DNA of 64,000 nucleotides. Origin: Varunaivibrio sulfuroxidans (GTDB taxonomy: Bacteria; Pseudomonadota; Alphaproteobacteria; Rhodospirillales; Magnetovibrionaceae). Both the position numbers and the translations under genes were made by a program. The stretch covers positions 2,803,001-2,867,000 of the forward strand of contig NZ_CP119676.1 in NCBI RefSeq assembly GCF_029318635.1, in the 5' to 3' direction. Positions 45,196-54,123 of this stretch are shown in pieces (positions within the stretch are counted from its first letter, which is position 1; each line of letters opens with the position of its first letter). The notes under the pieces are model-generated. The model made no database searches. It was not told where the DNA came from and saw only the letters and a list, made by a program, of their open reading frames with translations.

Positions 45196-47106
45196 ATGGC
45201 GACATTGCTGCAAATTCACGAACCCGGCGAAACCCCGCTCCCCCACGCCGCAGACGCCATGCTTGCCGTCGGCATCGACCTGGGCACCACCAATTCGGTG
45301 GTCGCCGTCAGTTCGGGCGGCGCGCCGGAGGTCCTGCGCGATGAAGACGGTCGGGCGATGGTCCCCTCGGTGGTGGCCTATGCCGCCGACGGTTCGGCGA
45401 TCGTCGGGCAAATGGCGAAACGCCTACTGCTCGACCGGCCGGAAAACGTGGTCGGCTCGATCAAGCGCCTAATGGGGCGCGGTCCCGAGGATGTTAAGGG
45501 GCTGGATGGCGTGCTGCCGTTCGACATCGACCCTTCCGAGGGCGATGAAAGCGCTATGGTGCGTCTGAATGTGGCCGGCCACCGCCTAACGCCGGTTGAA
45601 ATTTCGGCCCAAATTCTGAGCGCCTTGAAAGAGCGCGCCGAAAATCATCTGGGCGGGCGGGTGGATAAGGCGGTGATTACGGTTCCCGCCTATTTCGACG
45701 ACGCCGCTCGAAGCGCGACCAAGGATGCCGCCCGCCTCGCCGGTCTGGAGGTGCTGCGCCTGGTCAACGAGCCGACCGCGGCGGCGCTGGCCTATGGTTT
45801 GGATAGCGAGGCCGAGGGAATTTACGCCGTTTACGACCTGGGCGGAGGGACTTTCGATATTTCCATCCTGAAAATGGAAAAGGGGGTTTTTCAGGTACTT
45901 TCCACGGGTGGTGACGCGGCCTTGGGCGGCGACGATTTCGATCATGCCGTGGCCGAACATTTTTTGAAGGAACGGGCGACAAGCCTACACGAGAAGACCT
46001 TGACCAGTTCCGAGGTCAAGCTTGCCCTGATGACCGGACGCCTGGCGAAGGAATGCCTGAGCGTGGAAGACACCGGCGAGTGGGTGATGGACGTTGACGC
46101 CAAGCCGACCAAACATGTTCTGAGCCGCGATGATTTCGAGGATTTGGTCACGCCCCTGGTCGAGCGCACCTTAACGCTGTGCCGTAGCGTGATGGAAGAC
46201 GCCGGCGTCGTCCCGTCGGATATCCGCGGCGTGGTGTTGGTCGGCGGTTCGACCCGTATGCCCCTCGTCCGGCGCAAGGTCGAACAGCTGTTCGGCGCCG
46301 AGCCGTTGGCCGATATTAACCCCGACGAGGTCGTCGCCGTCGGCGCCGCCCTGCAGGCCGAGGCGTTGACCATGGGTTCCGACACCCTTCTTTTGGATGT
46401 CACGCCGTTGTCTTTGGGGATTGAAACCATGGGCGGAATGGTCGAAAAAATCATCCCACGCAACACGCCGATCCCGGTCGCCAAGGCCCAGGAATTCACC
46501 ACTTTTAAAGACGGCCAAAGCGCGATGGCGATCCATGTCGTGCAAGGCGAACGCGAGATGGTGGATCAGAACCGCTCGTTGGCGCGTTTTGAACTGCATG
46601 GCATTCCGCCGATGACGGCGGGCGCGGCGCGCATCCGCGTGACCTTCAACGTTGACGCCGACGGCCTGCTTACGGTCGGCGCCACCGAAGATGTCACCGG
46701 CATCGCCCAGGAAATTGCGGTCAAACCGTCCTACGGCCTGTCCGAGGATGAAATGTCGAACATGCTGTACGACAGCATGAAGCACGCTCGGGATGACATG
46801 CAGGCGCGCCTCCTCGCCGAATCTCGCGTCGAAGCCGAACGCGCCATCTTGGCGGTGGCGGCGGCGCTTGAGGTTGACGGCGATTTGCTCGATAAGGCGG
46901 CGCGTGGGGATATCGATACGGCCATCGCCGCCCTGCGCGACGCCATCGCCGGAAGCGACCGTGAACGGATCGCGACCCTGGCGGAAAACCTGGAAAACGC
47001 GACCAAGCCGTTCGCGGAAAAACGCATGGATCGGGGCATCCGCGCCGCCCTGCGCGGGGTCAGCGTCGAGGATCTGGACGGCCAAGCGGACACACCCGAT
47101 GCCTGA
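45196..47106 (+). CDS. hscA: Fe-S assembly Hsp70 chaperone HscA
   Basis: A specialised Hsp70 of 636 aa that binds the LPPVK loop of IscU and drives cluster transfer. The actin-like ATPase domain has [26 protein letters not shown] and the [11 protein letters not shown] motif; the substrate domain follows from about 390 with [16 protein letters not shown]. Weak conservation of a charged C-terminal tail, unlike DnaK (no EEVD/acidic end), fits HscA. ATG 45196 ([15 protein letters not shown] upstream) matches family starts better than the longer open frame. Confidence 0.96.
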   Translation: MATLLQIHEPGETPLPHAADAMLAVGIDLGTTNSVVAVSSGGAPEVLRDEDGRAMVPSVVAYAADGSAIVGQMAKRLLLDRPENVVGSIKRLMGRGPEDVKGLDGVLPFDIDPSEGDESAMVRLNVAGHRLTPVEISAQILSALKERAENHLGGRVDKAVITVPAYFDDAARSATKDAARLAGLEVLRLVNEPTAAALAYGLDSEAEGIYAVYDLGGGTFDISILKMEKGVFQVLSTGGDAALGGDDFDHAVAEHFLKERATSLHEKTLTSSEVKLALMTGRLAKECLSVEDTGEWVMDVDAKPTKHVLSRDDFEDLVTPLVERTLTLCRSVMEDAGVVPSDIRGVVLVGGSTRMPLVRRKVEQLFGAEPLADINPDEVVAVGAALQAEALTMGSDTLLLDVTPLSLGIETMGGMVEKIIPRNTPIPVAKAQEFTTFKDGQSAMAIHVVQGEREMVDQNRSLARFELHGIPPMTAGAARIRVTFNVDADGLLTVGATEDVTGIAQEIAVKPSYGLSEDEMSNMLYDSMKHARDDMQARLLAESRVEAERAILAVAAALEVDGDLLDKAARGDIDTAIAALRDAIAGSDRERIATLAENLENATKPFAEKRMDRGIRAALRGVSVEDLDGQADTPDA

Positions 47107-47207
47107 CATGCTTGCCCGATCGGGGTCGGCGGAGTACACCGAATGCGCCCACGCGCAAGCGGACCTGGAGCGCGCCAGCGCATAAGAACGTTTTAGGAGA
47201 AACGACA

Positions 47208-47540
47208 ATGCCCAAGATGACTTTCATCGACGCCAACGGAAAATCCCTTGAGGTCGATGCCCCGGAAGGTCTTTCCGTCCTTGAAATTGCGCACAAAAAC
47301 GATATCGACCTGGAAGGCGCATGCGAGGGCTCGTTGGCGTGCTCGACATGTCATGTCGTTGTCGATGACGCGTGGTTCGATAAATTGGGCGAAGCCAGCG
47401 AGGAAGAAGAAGACATGCTGGACCTCGCTTTCGGCCTGACCCACACCTCGCGCCTGGGCTGTCAGATCAAGATGACCGAGGAACTGGACGGCCTGGTGGT
47501 GACGCTGCCCGCGGCGACCCGCAACATGTTGGTCGAATAA
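47208..47540 (+). CDS. fdx: ISC-type [2Fe-2S] ferredoxin
   Basis: An adrenodoxin-type ferredoxin of 110 aa that supplies electrons during cluster assembly on IscU. Ligands: C-x5-C-x2-C in [13 protein letters not shown] and a fourth Cys in RLGCQIKM. Conserved acidic [12 protein letters not shown] is the partner-docking helix. AGGAGAA precedes ATG 47208; 101 bp separate it from the hscA stop. Confidence 0.97.
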   Translation: MPKMTFIDANGKSLEVDAPEGLSVLEIAHKNDIDLEGACEGSLACSTCHVVVDDAWFDKLGEASEEEEDMLDLAFGLTHTSRLGCQIKMTEELDGLVVTLPAATRNMLVE

Positions 47541-47557
47541 GATCGGGAGGACGGCCC

Positions 47558-47752
47558 ATGCGCTGGACGGATGTTTACGACATCGCCATTGAATTGGAGG
47601 ACGCCCATCCCGAGGTGGACGTCATGCACGTGCGCTTCACGGATTTATGGAAATGGGTTCAGGCTTTGCCGGGGTTCGACGACGATCCGGAAAAATCCAA
47701 CGAAAAAATTCTCGAAGCGATTCAAATGGCATGGCTGGAGGAACGCGACTGA
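47558..47752 (+). CDS. iscX: IscX (YfhJ) Fe-S assembly modulator
   Basis: A 64-aa acidic winged-helix protein that binds IscS and tunes cluster assembly, often proposed to carry iron. Family signature residues are present: RWTDVYDIAIELEDAHPEVD, then RFTDLWKWVQALPGF and IQMAWLEERD. A GGGAGG box lies upstream. It is the last recognised isc gene here. Confidence 0.96.
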   Translation: MRWTDVYDIAIELEDAHPEVDVMHVRFTDLWKWVQALPGFDDDPEKSNEKILEAIQMAWLEERD

Positions 47753-47788
47753 AGCGGGCGTTTGCGCCATACGGGAAAGGAATACGAA

Positions 47789-48715
47789 GTGAGCGACGCC
47801 GGGGACAGGTCGAGAGAAAGCCGAGCGCATCTGCTGTGTTTCTTGGCGACGATGGTGGTGGCGACGTCGTTCCCCGTCGGCGCGGCGATCACCCAGGGGT
47901 TGGACAGTCTTCTGATCGCGCTGCTGCGTTTTTCCCTGGCGACGGCGTTGCTCGCCCCCTTCGTCGCCTGGCGTTACGGTCTTCGCTTTCCCGGATTTGC
48001 CGCTTTGGCGCGCTATGGCGCGATCAGTCTGTTTTTCGTCGTCTTTTTCTGGGGCATGTTTGCGGCCCTGCGCTATACCTCGGCCCTGAATACGGCGGCG
48101 ATTTTCACCCTGCTGCCGACATTTACCGCCGTGGCGTCCTTTATTTTGTTGAAGGACCGCCTGAACGCACTGGCGATGACGGCGCTTGCGGTTGGCATGG
48201 GCGGGGCGATGTGGGTCGTCTTTCGCGGCGATGGCGCGGCGTTTTTGGCGCTGAATTTAAACCGCGGCGACGTCATCTTTCTGCTCGCCACCATTTCGAT
48301 GGGTCTGTACGGCGCCTTGGTGAAACACCTGTATCGCGGCGAGCCGATGGCCCAGATGACATTTTGGACTCTGTTGTGCGGCGCGGCATGGTTGTTGGTG
48401 CTGTCCCTGCCGCGATTGCATGGGGTTGTGTGGACCGCGGTGCCTTTTCCTGTTTATGCTGGGATCGTTTATTTGGGGATATCCACCGTCATCACGTTCT
48501 TCAGTTTTCAGTGGAGCGCGACGGTGATCGGGCCGACCAAGGTGATGTCCTACAGCTACCTTAATCCGGCGCTGGTCTTGCTCATCGGTTTGGGCTTGGG
48601 CCATGCCGCGCCGTGGGGCGCGCTCTGGCCGGGGTTGTTGATGACGCTTGGGGCGACGGTGATTTTGCAACGTGCGCGCCCCCGGCGAAGCCCTCGGAGG
48701 GTCGAGGCGGGGTAA
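47789..48715 (+). CDS. DMT-superfamily (EamA) transporter
   Basis: A membrane protein of 308 aa with about ten predicted helices in two EamA repeats (first repeat about 10-140, second about 155-290; segments such as FLATMVVATSFPVGAAI and PALVLLIGLGLGHAAPWGAL). These are drug/metabolite exporters, many moving amino acids or their derivatives. The substrate is unknown; position after the cysteine/isc operon makes a cysteine-related product conceivable but unproven. GTG 47789 with AAGGAA upstream is the likely start. Confidence 0.88.
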   Translation: MSDAGDRSRESRAHLLCFLATMVVATSFPVGAAITQGLDSLLIALLRFSLATALLAPFVAWRYGLRFPGFAALARYGAISLFFVVFFWGMFAALRYTSALNTAAIFTLLPTFTAVASFILLKDRLNALAMTALAVGMGGAMWVVFRGDGAAFLALNLNRGDVIFLLATISMGLYGALVKHLYRGEPMAQMTFWTLLCGAAWLLVLSLPRLHGVVWTAVPFPVYAGIVYLGISTVITFFSFQWSATVIGPTKVMSYSYLNPALVLLIGLGLGHAAPWGALWPGLLMTLGATVILQRARPRRSPRRVEAG

Positions 48716-48744
48716 ATCCGGCGCAAGATAGAGGGGGGAAGACC

Positions 48745-49158
48745 ATGAGGGCGACTTTAAAACCGGGGCTGCGGCGCACGGGGGAACTGGCGATCGATGA
48801 AAGTTTGACGGTGCCCAGTCTGGCGGGGCGCTTCGACGGGTTCGCCGATATGCCGAAGGTTTTCGCCACCGCGTACATGGTGGGGTTTATCGAAGCGACG
48901 TGCGTGGATTGTTTGCGCGGACATCTGGACGAGGGTGAACATACCGTCGGCATCCATGTCGATGTCGGTCATGTCGCTGCGAGCAAAGTGGGTATGCGCG
49001 CGCGGGCCGAGGTGGAGCTGCTCGCCGTCGAAGGGCGCATCCTCACCTTTGCCGTCAAGGTGTACGACGATATCGAGGTGATCGGCGAGGGGACGCACCG
49101 GCGCGCCGTCGTCAACGTGCGACGCTTCATGGAAAAAACCGATGCGAAGTGGTCTTGA
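48745..49158 (+). CDS. Hotdog-fold thioesterase (FlK-like)
   Basis: A 137-aa single hotdog-domain protein similar to the fluoroacetyl-CoA thioesterase FlK. It contains a Glu in VGFIEATCVDCL and a His in HTVGIHVDVGHVAAS, the residues that with a Thr (ATAYMVGF region) form the FlK active site, and ends VNVRRFMEK. Many FlK-like proteins act on other acyl-CoAs, so the substrate is undetermined. The ATG has GAGGGGGG upstream; it lies 29 bp after the DMT gene and probably shares its transcript. Confidence 0.82.
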   Translation: MRATLKPGLRRTGELAIDESLTVPSLAGRFDGFADMPKVFATAYMVGFIEATCVDCLRGHLDEGEHTVGIHVDVGHVAASKVGMRARAEVELLAVEGRILTFAVKVYDDIEVIGEGTHRRAVVNVRRFMEKTDAKWS

Positions 49159-49297
49159 AGGCCATGATCTTGACGAACCTTGCCCTTGGTGGAGGGGTTT
49201 TCGCCCTCGGGGAGGGGCGCCGCTCATCCGTCCTCGCCCTGCATCGGCGTCGTGGTACACTGTTGCGGTTGTTTTCTAACGATGGGATGATTTCACC

Positions 49298-49996
49298 GTG
49301 AAAATTCCGCTCCAAGACATTCTGGTGGTGGTGTGGTTCGTGCTGTCGTGGGGCGGCTATATGTATTATGCCGATCACGTCCATCTTCGGGGCCGCACCT
49401 TGATGGCGACCATGCGCGGGCACCGCGAAATGTGGATGCGCCGGATGTTGGCGCGGGAAAACCGGGTCGTCGATTCGACGATCCTAAGTTCGATCATGCG
49501 CAGCGTGACGTTGTTCGCCTCGACCACGATTTTTATCCTAGCGGGTCTGGTCACGATGTTGGGCTCGCTGGACAAGGCGCAGGCGGTGGTGACGACGTTG
49601 CCCTTCGCGATCGAGACCACCCACGCGCTTTGGGAATTGAAGCTGTTGACGATGTTGGTGGTGTTCGTCTTCGCCTTCTTCAAGTTCGCCTGGTCGATCC
49701 GGCAGTTCAACTACACGATCGTTCTGGTCGGCGCCGCGCCCCCGCCCAGTCAGTGCGATACCCCTCAGGCGCTGCGCTACGCCAAGGGCGCGGCCAAGGT
49801 CATCACGATGGCTGTGTACAATTTCAACAGCGGCCTGCGCGCCTATTATTTCGGCTTGGCGATCCTCAGTTGGTTCATCAACCCGCTCCTTTTCGCCGTT
49901 GCCGTAATTTGGGTCGTCGCCGTCCTGTATCGCCGGGAATTCCGCTCGAAGACGCTGATGGCCCTCAGTGAGGCGCTTGGTGAGGACGAAGGGTGA
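49298..49996 (+). CDS. DUF599 membrane protein
   Basis: An uncharacterised inner-membrane protein of 232 aa matching DUF599. Hydrophobic segments lie at about 7-25, 68-90, 112-135 and 185-215. Conserved features include MRGHREMWMRRMLARENRVVDS near the N-terminus and a C-terminal VLYRREFRSKTL. No enzymatic motifs are visible and no function is established for the family. The start is GTG 49298 with a poor ribosome-binding site. It is between the thioesterase and mnmA. Confidence 0.85.
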   Translation: MKIPLQDILVVVWFVLSWGGYMYYADHVHLRGRTLMATMRGHREMWMRRMLARENRVVDSTILSSIMRSVTLFASTTIFILAGLVTMLGSLDKAQAVVTTLPFAIETTHALWELKLLTMLVVFVFAFFKFAWSIRQFNYTIVLVGAAPPPSQCDTPQALRYAKGAAKVITMAVYNFNSGLRAYYFGLAILSWFINPLLFAVAVIWVVAVLYRREFRSKTLMALSEALGEDEG

Positions 49997-50077
49997 GCGT
50001 TGGACGCGCGGCATGCCGAGAGGAAATAATCCGCCAATGCCCTTGTGTCGGGTGCTCGGGCCGTTATATTCCCCTCC

Positions 50078-51223
50078 ATGGATAAGCCTGTTCTCGATAT
50101 TCCCGCCGTTCGGGCGCCGGAAAAAACCCGCGTCGTCGTCGCCATGTCCGGCGGCGTCGATTCGTCGGTCACCGCCGCTCTTTTGAAGGATCGCGGCTTT
50201 GAGACCATCGGCGTGACCATGCAGCTGTACGATCACGGACAAGCGGTGGCGCGCGCCGGATCGTGCTGCGCCGGGCGCGACATTAAGGATGCGCGAAAGG
50301 TCGCCGACGCCATCGGCATTCCCCATTACGTACTCGACTTCGAGGCGGTTTTTCGCGAAAAAGTGATGGAGCCTTTCGCCGATGCGTATCTCGCCGGGCA
50401 AACGCCGATCCCCTGCGTCGAATGCAACCGCACGGTCAAGTTTCAGGATCTGCTGACCCGCGCCCGCGAATTGGGCGCCCACGCCCTGGTGACCGGCCAT
50501 TACGTGCGCCGCGTGGACGGTCTCCACGGTCCCCAGTTGCATCAAGGCCGCGACGCCAAGCGCGACCAGAGCTATTTCCTGTTCGCCACCACCCGCGAGG
50601 AGCTGGATTTCTTGTGGTTTCCGTTGGGCGACCTGGACAAGGACGCCACCCGCGCCTTGGCGCGGCGCTACGATTTGCCGGTCGCGGACAAGCCCGACAG
50701 TCAGGACATCTGCTTCGTACCCGAGGGCGATTACGCCGCCGTCGTCGAACGCATGCGCCCGGGCGCGCGGCGGCCCGGCGATATTGTCGATGGCGACGGT
50801 CGCGTTCTGGGACGGCACGACGGCATTTTACACTTTACCGTCGGCCAGCGCCGGGGGCTGGGCATTTCCGCCCCCGATCCGTTGTACGTCATTCGGATCG
50901 ACGCCGACGCCAATCGTATCGTGGTCGGCCCGAAGGGCGCGTTGTTGCAAGGCGGGCTTTCGGTGAAGAGCGTCAATTGGCTGGGCGATGCGCCGTTGGA
51001 CGGTCAGGGGCTTGAGCTTAGCGTCAAGGTGCGTTCGACCCAACCGGCGGTGGCGGCCCGGGTGTTCGGCGCGCCGGGCGGGCGGGCGCGGGTCGTGTTC
51101 GCCAAACCCGAGGCCCAGATCGCCCCCGGTCAGGCTTGCGTTTTTTATCAAGGCGCGCGGCTTTTGGGCGGCGGTGTGATCGAAGCCGAAGATTTTACCG
51201 AAACCGGGACGCGGCTCTGCTAA
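50078..51223 (+). CDS. mnmA: tRNA-specific 2-thiouridylase MnmA
   Basis: An enzyme of 381 aa that thiolates wobble U34 of Lys/Glu/Gln tRNAs using IscS-derived sulfur. The ATP PP-loop is AMSGGVDSSVTAALL. The paired catalytic cysteines are in TPIPCVECNRTVKF (first) and SQDICFVPEG (second), and the C-terminal beta-barrel is present. ATG 50078 (MDKPVLDIPAVRAP) is used; no Shine-Dalgarno precedes it and an in-frame alternative lies at 50045. The 3' end overlaps the convergent Atm1-type gene by 4 bp. Confidence 0.95.
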   Translation: MDKPVLDIPAVRAPEKTRVVVAMSGGVDSSVTAALLKDRGFETIGVTMQLYDHGQAVARAGSCCAGRDIKDARKVADAIGIPHYVLDFEAVFREKVMEPFADAYLAGQTPIPCVECNRTVKFQDLLTRARELGAHALVTGHYVRRVDGLHGPQLHQGRDAKRDQSYFLFATTREELDFLWFPLGDLDKDATRALARRYDLPVADKPDSQDICFVPEGDYAAVVERMRPGARRPGDIVDGDGRVLGRHDGILHFTVGQRRGLGISAPDPLYVIRIDADANRIVVGPKGALLQGGLSVKSVNWLGDAPLDGQGLELSVKVRSTQPAVAARVFGAPGGRARVVFAKPEAQIAPGQACVFYQGARLLGGGVIEAEDFTETGTRLC

Positions 51224-53085
51224 AGCGCGCTCGCTTCGTCGATGTGTCGCATGTTCTCACCGGTGCGCTCTAGGGTTTCCAATGCCTGACTGGCCTCCTG
51301 CTGGCGTCGCCACATGGCGGCATAAACGCCGTTTTTCTCCAATAGCGCGGTATGGCCGCCCCGTTCGCTAATGACGCCGTCCTCAAGGACCAGGATTTCG
51401 TCGGCATCGACCACGGTGGACAGGCGGTGGGCGATCACCAAGGTCGTCCGGTCGGTCGAGACCTCGCGCAGCGAGGCTTGAATTTCCCGCTCGGTGTGGC
51501 TGTCGAGCGCCGAAGTCGCCTCGTCGAAGAGCAAGATCGCGGGCTGCTTCAATATGGTGCGCGCGATCGCCACGCGCTGTTTTTCGCCACCCGACAGTTT
51601 CAACCCCCGTTCGCCGACAATGGTTTGATAGCCGTCGGGCAGACTCATCACGAAATCGTGGATGCGCGCCATGCGCGCCGCGTCCTCGACCTGGGCGGGC
51701 GACGCCTCGGGGCGACCGTAGGCGATGTTGTAGTAGATGCTGTCGTTAAACAAAACGGTGTCCTGAGGGACGATGCCGATGGCCCGGCGCAGGCTGTTCT
51801 GGGCGACCCGCCGGATGTCCTGGCCGTCGATCGTGACGCGCCCGGAAGTGACGTCGTAAAAGCGGAACAACAGCCGAGAAATGGTCGATTTTCCCGCCCC
51901 GCTGGGTCCGACGATGGCCACCGTACGCCCGGCGGGAACGGTGAAGGACATCGATTTCAAGACCGGACGACGGGGATCGTAGGCGAAGGAGACGTCCTCG
52001 AACCTGATTTCGGCCCCGTTGGGGATCAAGGGCGGCGCGCCGGGGATGTCGGTAACGTCGGCCGCTTCGTTCAACAGGGAAAACATGGCTTCCATGTCGG
52101 CCAGGGAATATTTGATCTCACGGTAGACCGAACCCAGGAAATTGAGCGGTAAATACAGTTGCAGCAAATAGGTGTTGACCAGGACGAAGTCGCCGATCGA
52201 CAGCGCGCCGTTGGCGACGCCGCTTGCCGCCATGATCATCACGATGGTTACGCCGATGGCGATGATCGCCCCCTGGCCGACGTTGAGCAGCGCCAGCGAG
52301 GTCTTGCTCTCGATGGCGGCTTTCTCGTAGCCCTGTAAGGCGACGTCGAAACGTCGGGCCTCGTGGTCTTCGTTGCCGAAGTACTTGACCGTTTCGTAGT
52401 TAAGCAGGGAATCGATGGCCTTGGTGTGCGCCATCGAATCGTTTTCGTTCATTCGCCTGCGGATGTGGGTGCGCCATTCGGTCACCGCCAGCGTCCACAC
52501 CACATAGGCGGCGATGGTCGAAAGCGTCGCCAGGGCGAACCAGAAATTGAGAATTTTCCAAAGCAGCCCGGTGACCAGGATAATTTCGATGATGGTGGGG
52601 ATGATGTTGAACAGCATCACCCGGAGCAAGAATTCAATTCCCCGCGCGCCCCGTTCGATGGCCCGCGACAGACCGCCGGTCTGACGGTCGAGGTGAAAAC
52701 GCAAGCTGAGTTTGTGCAGATGGCGGAAGGTTTTCAGGCCGGCCTGACGGATCGCCCGTTCGGCGACCTTGGCGAAGATCGCGCCCTGAAGTTCCCGGAA
52801 GACCTGTGACAGAATGCGGGCCAATCCATAGGCCAAAAGCAGGCCGACAGGCACCAGAACGACCCCCCCCGCGCCGGGCTTGGAGAGCGTATCCACGGCA
52901 TGCTTCAAGATTACCGGCACGACGACTGTGGCGACCTTGCTGATGGCGAGAAGGACCAGGGCGATGACGACGCGCGCGCGCAAACCGAAGGCATCCTTCG
53001 GCCATAAATAGGGCAGTAGGGTGCGGATGGTCCTGATATCGTTGCGGGAATTTTTTTGCGCAGGCAAAGATTCGCGTGGTCTCAT
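51220..53085 (-). CDS. Atm1-type ABC exporter (ABCB7/HMT1 family)
   Basis: A half-transporter of 621 aa with fused permease and ATPase. Six membrane helices occupy about 40-330 (VVIALVLLAISKVATVVVP, then IIAIGVTIVMIMAA). The ATPase has Walker A GPSGAGKST, signature LSGGEKQRVAIA, Walker B ILLFDEATSALD and the H-loop IAHRLST. The stretch LNFLGSVYREIKYSLADMEA is typical of Atm1/ABCB7, which export glutathione-linked sulfur or iron-sulfur compounds. Nearness to the isc operon and mnmA fits. ATG 53085 (MRPRESLP) is the family-like start. Confidence 0.9.
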   Translation of the reverse strand: MRPRESLPAQKNSRNDIRTIRTLLPYLWPKDAFGLRARVVIALVLLAISKVATVVVPVILKHAVDTLSKPGAGGVVLVPVGLLLAYGLARILSQVFRELQGAIFAKVAERAIRQAGLKTFRHLHKLSLRFHLDRQTGGLSRAIERGARGIEFLLRVMLFNIIPTIIEIILVTGLLWKILNFWFALATLSTIAAYVVWTLAVTEWRTHIRRRMNENDSMAHTKAIDSLLNYETVKYFGNEDHEARRFDVALQGYEKAAIESKTSLALLNVGQGAIIAIGVTIVMIMAASGVANGALSIGDFVLVNTYLLQLYLPLNFLGSVYREIKYSLADMEAMFSLLNEAADVTDIPGAPPLIPNGAEIRFEDVSFAYDPRRPVLKSMSFTVPAGRTVAIVGPSGAGKSTISRLLFRFYDVTSGRVTIDGQDIRRVAQNSLRRAIGIVPQDTVLFNDSIYYNIAYGRPEASPAQVEDAARMARIHDFVMSLPDGYQTIVGERGLKLSGGEKQRVAIARTILKQPAILLFDEATSALDSHTEREIQASLREVSTDRTTLVIAHRLSTVVDADEILVLEDGVISERGGHTALLEKNGVYAAMWRRQQEASQALETLERTGENMRHIDEASAL

Positions 53086-53528
53086 GAATAAAGAAAGGCC
53101 TGACTGTGCGGTTGATGCATGAGCGCCTAAAACACGTGTCGTTCCAATATAGTCGCAATGGACGCCATACGCTACGGCTATGGGCAATATACTCGTTTTA
53201 AGGGTGTCTATCTTTTGCGCGTCGGACCGCGGCGGAGAAAGTCCCCATGCCGCGTATTGCCGGGGTGGAGGCTCGGTGGCGCGTAGAAAGGTGAAGAGGT
53301 ATCCGTGAGGAAGTGGGGCTCGGAAAGAGGGGCTGGCGTGTGAAATTCCACATTTTATTCCTATCAAAAGCGTAACTGTGATGGCCGTCACACCATGATT
53401 TTTGGAATATGAGTTATAACGACTTCAGCTTATATGATGCGCCGTAAGGTAGAAAAAACACGACCGATCTCGATAACACGTGACCGTTAACGGCCACACC
53501 CGAACGGTCACACCCGCCGAACGTGATC

Positions 53529-53557
53529 TTGATTGGCGTCTAGTTGATATATCTAAT
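53529..53557 (+). promoter_or_regulatory. Sigma-70-like promoter of a candidate small RNA
   Basis: TTGATT (53529-53534), a 17-bp spacer and TCTAAT (53552-53557) match the -35/-10 pattern at 4 and 5 of 6 positions. No coding gene follows in this direction before a terminator about 45 bp later. Confidence 0.5.
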
Positions 53558-53564
53558 TGATACA

Positions 53565-53631
53565 TGTTGGGGCGTCAGCCACCTGGGGCGCCGTCTCTCC
53601 CCCCGAAACCTCGTGGTTTCGGGGGGTTTTT
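53565..53631 (+). ncRNA. Candidate small RNA ending in an intrinsic terminator
   Basis: Predicted transcript of about 67 nt between the promoter at 53529-53557 and a terminator. The terminator is a 12-bp perfect inverted repeat (CCCCCCGAAACC / GGTTTCGGGGGG, 53599-53610 and 53615-53626) with a 4-nt loop and five Ts. It reads only rightward, while both flanking genes are leftward, so it terminates nothing annotated. The single-stranded part carries a C-rich CGTCTCTCC next to the stem, which could pair with Shine-Dalgarno sequences (inference). No known RNA family was recognised. Confidence 0.5.
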
Positions 53632-53684
53632 GTGAGACGTTCGTCCCGCTCTCCGACCGGATGGTGCGGTCGCGGCCTCTTGTT

Positions 53685-54005
53685 TCAACCGTCACGCTGG
53701 ATCAGGTGATACCCGAACGAGGTCTCGACGACGTCGCTATGCGCGCCGGGTTCCAGGGCGAGGGTGGCTTCCTCGAATTCGGGAACCATTTGCCCCTTGG
53801 AAAAAGTCCCCAGGCTGCCGCCACCGGCGCCCGACGGACAATCGGAGTGCGCGCGGGCCAGTTCGGCGAAGTCGGCGCCGTCGTTCAGTTGCGCCTTCAG
53901 CGCCTCGATCTCCTGAAGCGCTTCTTCCTTGGAGCGGGTCGCGGTCGAGCGCATGGAGCCTTCATACATCAGCAGAATGTGCGAGGCGGCGAGTTGGTTG
54001 GACAT
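53685..54005 (-). CDS. Parvulin-type peptidyl-prolyl isomerase
   Basis: A single-domain PpiC-like isomerase of 106 aa without signal peptide, so cytoplasmic. Rotamase signature: ASHILLMYEGS at the start, ADFAELARAHSDCPSGAGGG, then LGTFSKGQMVPEFE and TSFGYHLIQRDG at the end. It accelerates cis-trans isomerisation of proline bonds. AAGGAGAA lies upstream of ATG 54005; the longer open frame is an artefact. It lies about 120 bp downstream of the ABC importer operon on the same strand. Confidence 0.93.
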   Translation of the reverse strand: MSNQLAASHILLMYEGSMRSTATRSKEEALQEIEALKAQLNDGADFAELARAHSDCPSGAGGGSLGTFSKGQMVPEFEEATLALEPGAHSDVVETSFGYHLIQRDG

Positions 54006-54123
54006 GGTGTTCTCCTTGGTTTTAGCGGCGCGCAGGGCATCGCACGGGATCTGTTTGTCTACGATCGAGGGGTTGAATATAAGGATGTTTCGCTGTGGCT
54101 CAACGCCTCTGTATGCTTTTTCC

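Larger units (their letters stand above)
53086..53684. other. Intergenic region between the Atm1-type gene and the parvulin gene
   Basis: About 600 bp without a supported gene. It holds a 9-bp inverted repeat GTGACCGTT / AACGGTCAC (53480-53488 and 53503-53511), a sigma-70-like promoter (53529-53557), and a strong rightward terminator (53599-53631). The last two suggest a short independent transcript. The remainder, 53086-53400, would be the 5' region of the leftward exporter gene; I see no clear operator there. Confidence 0.5.
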
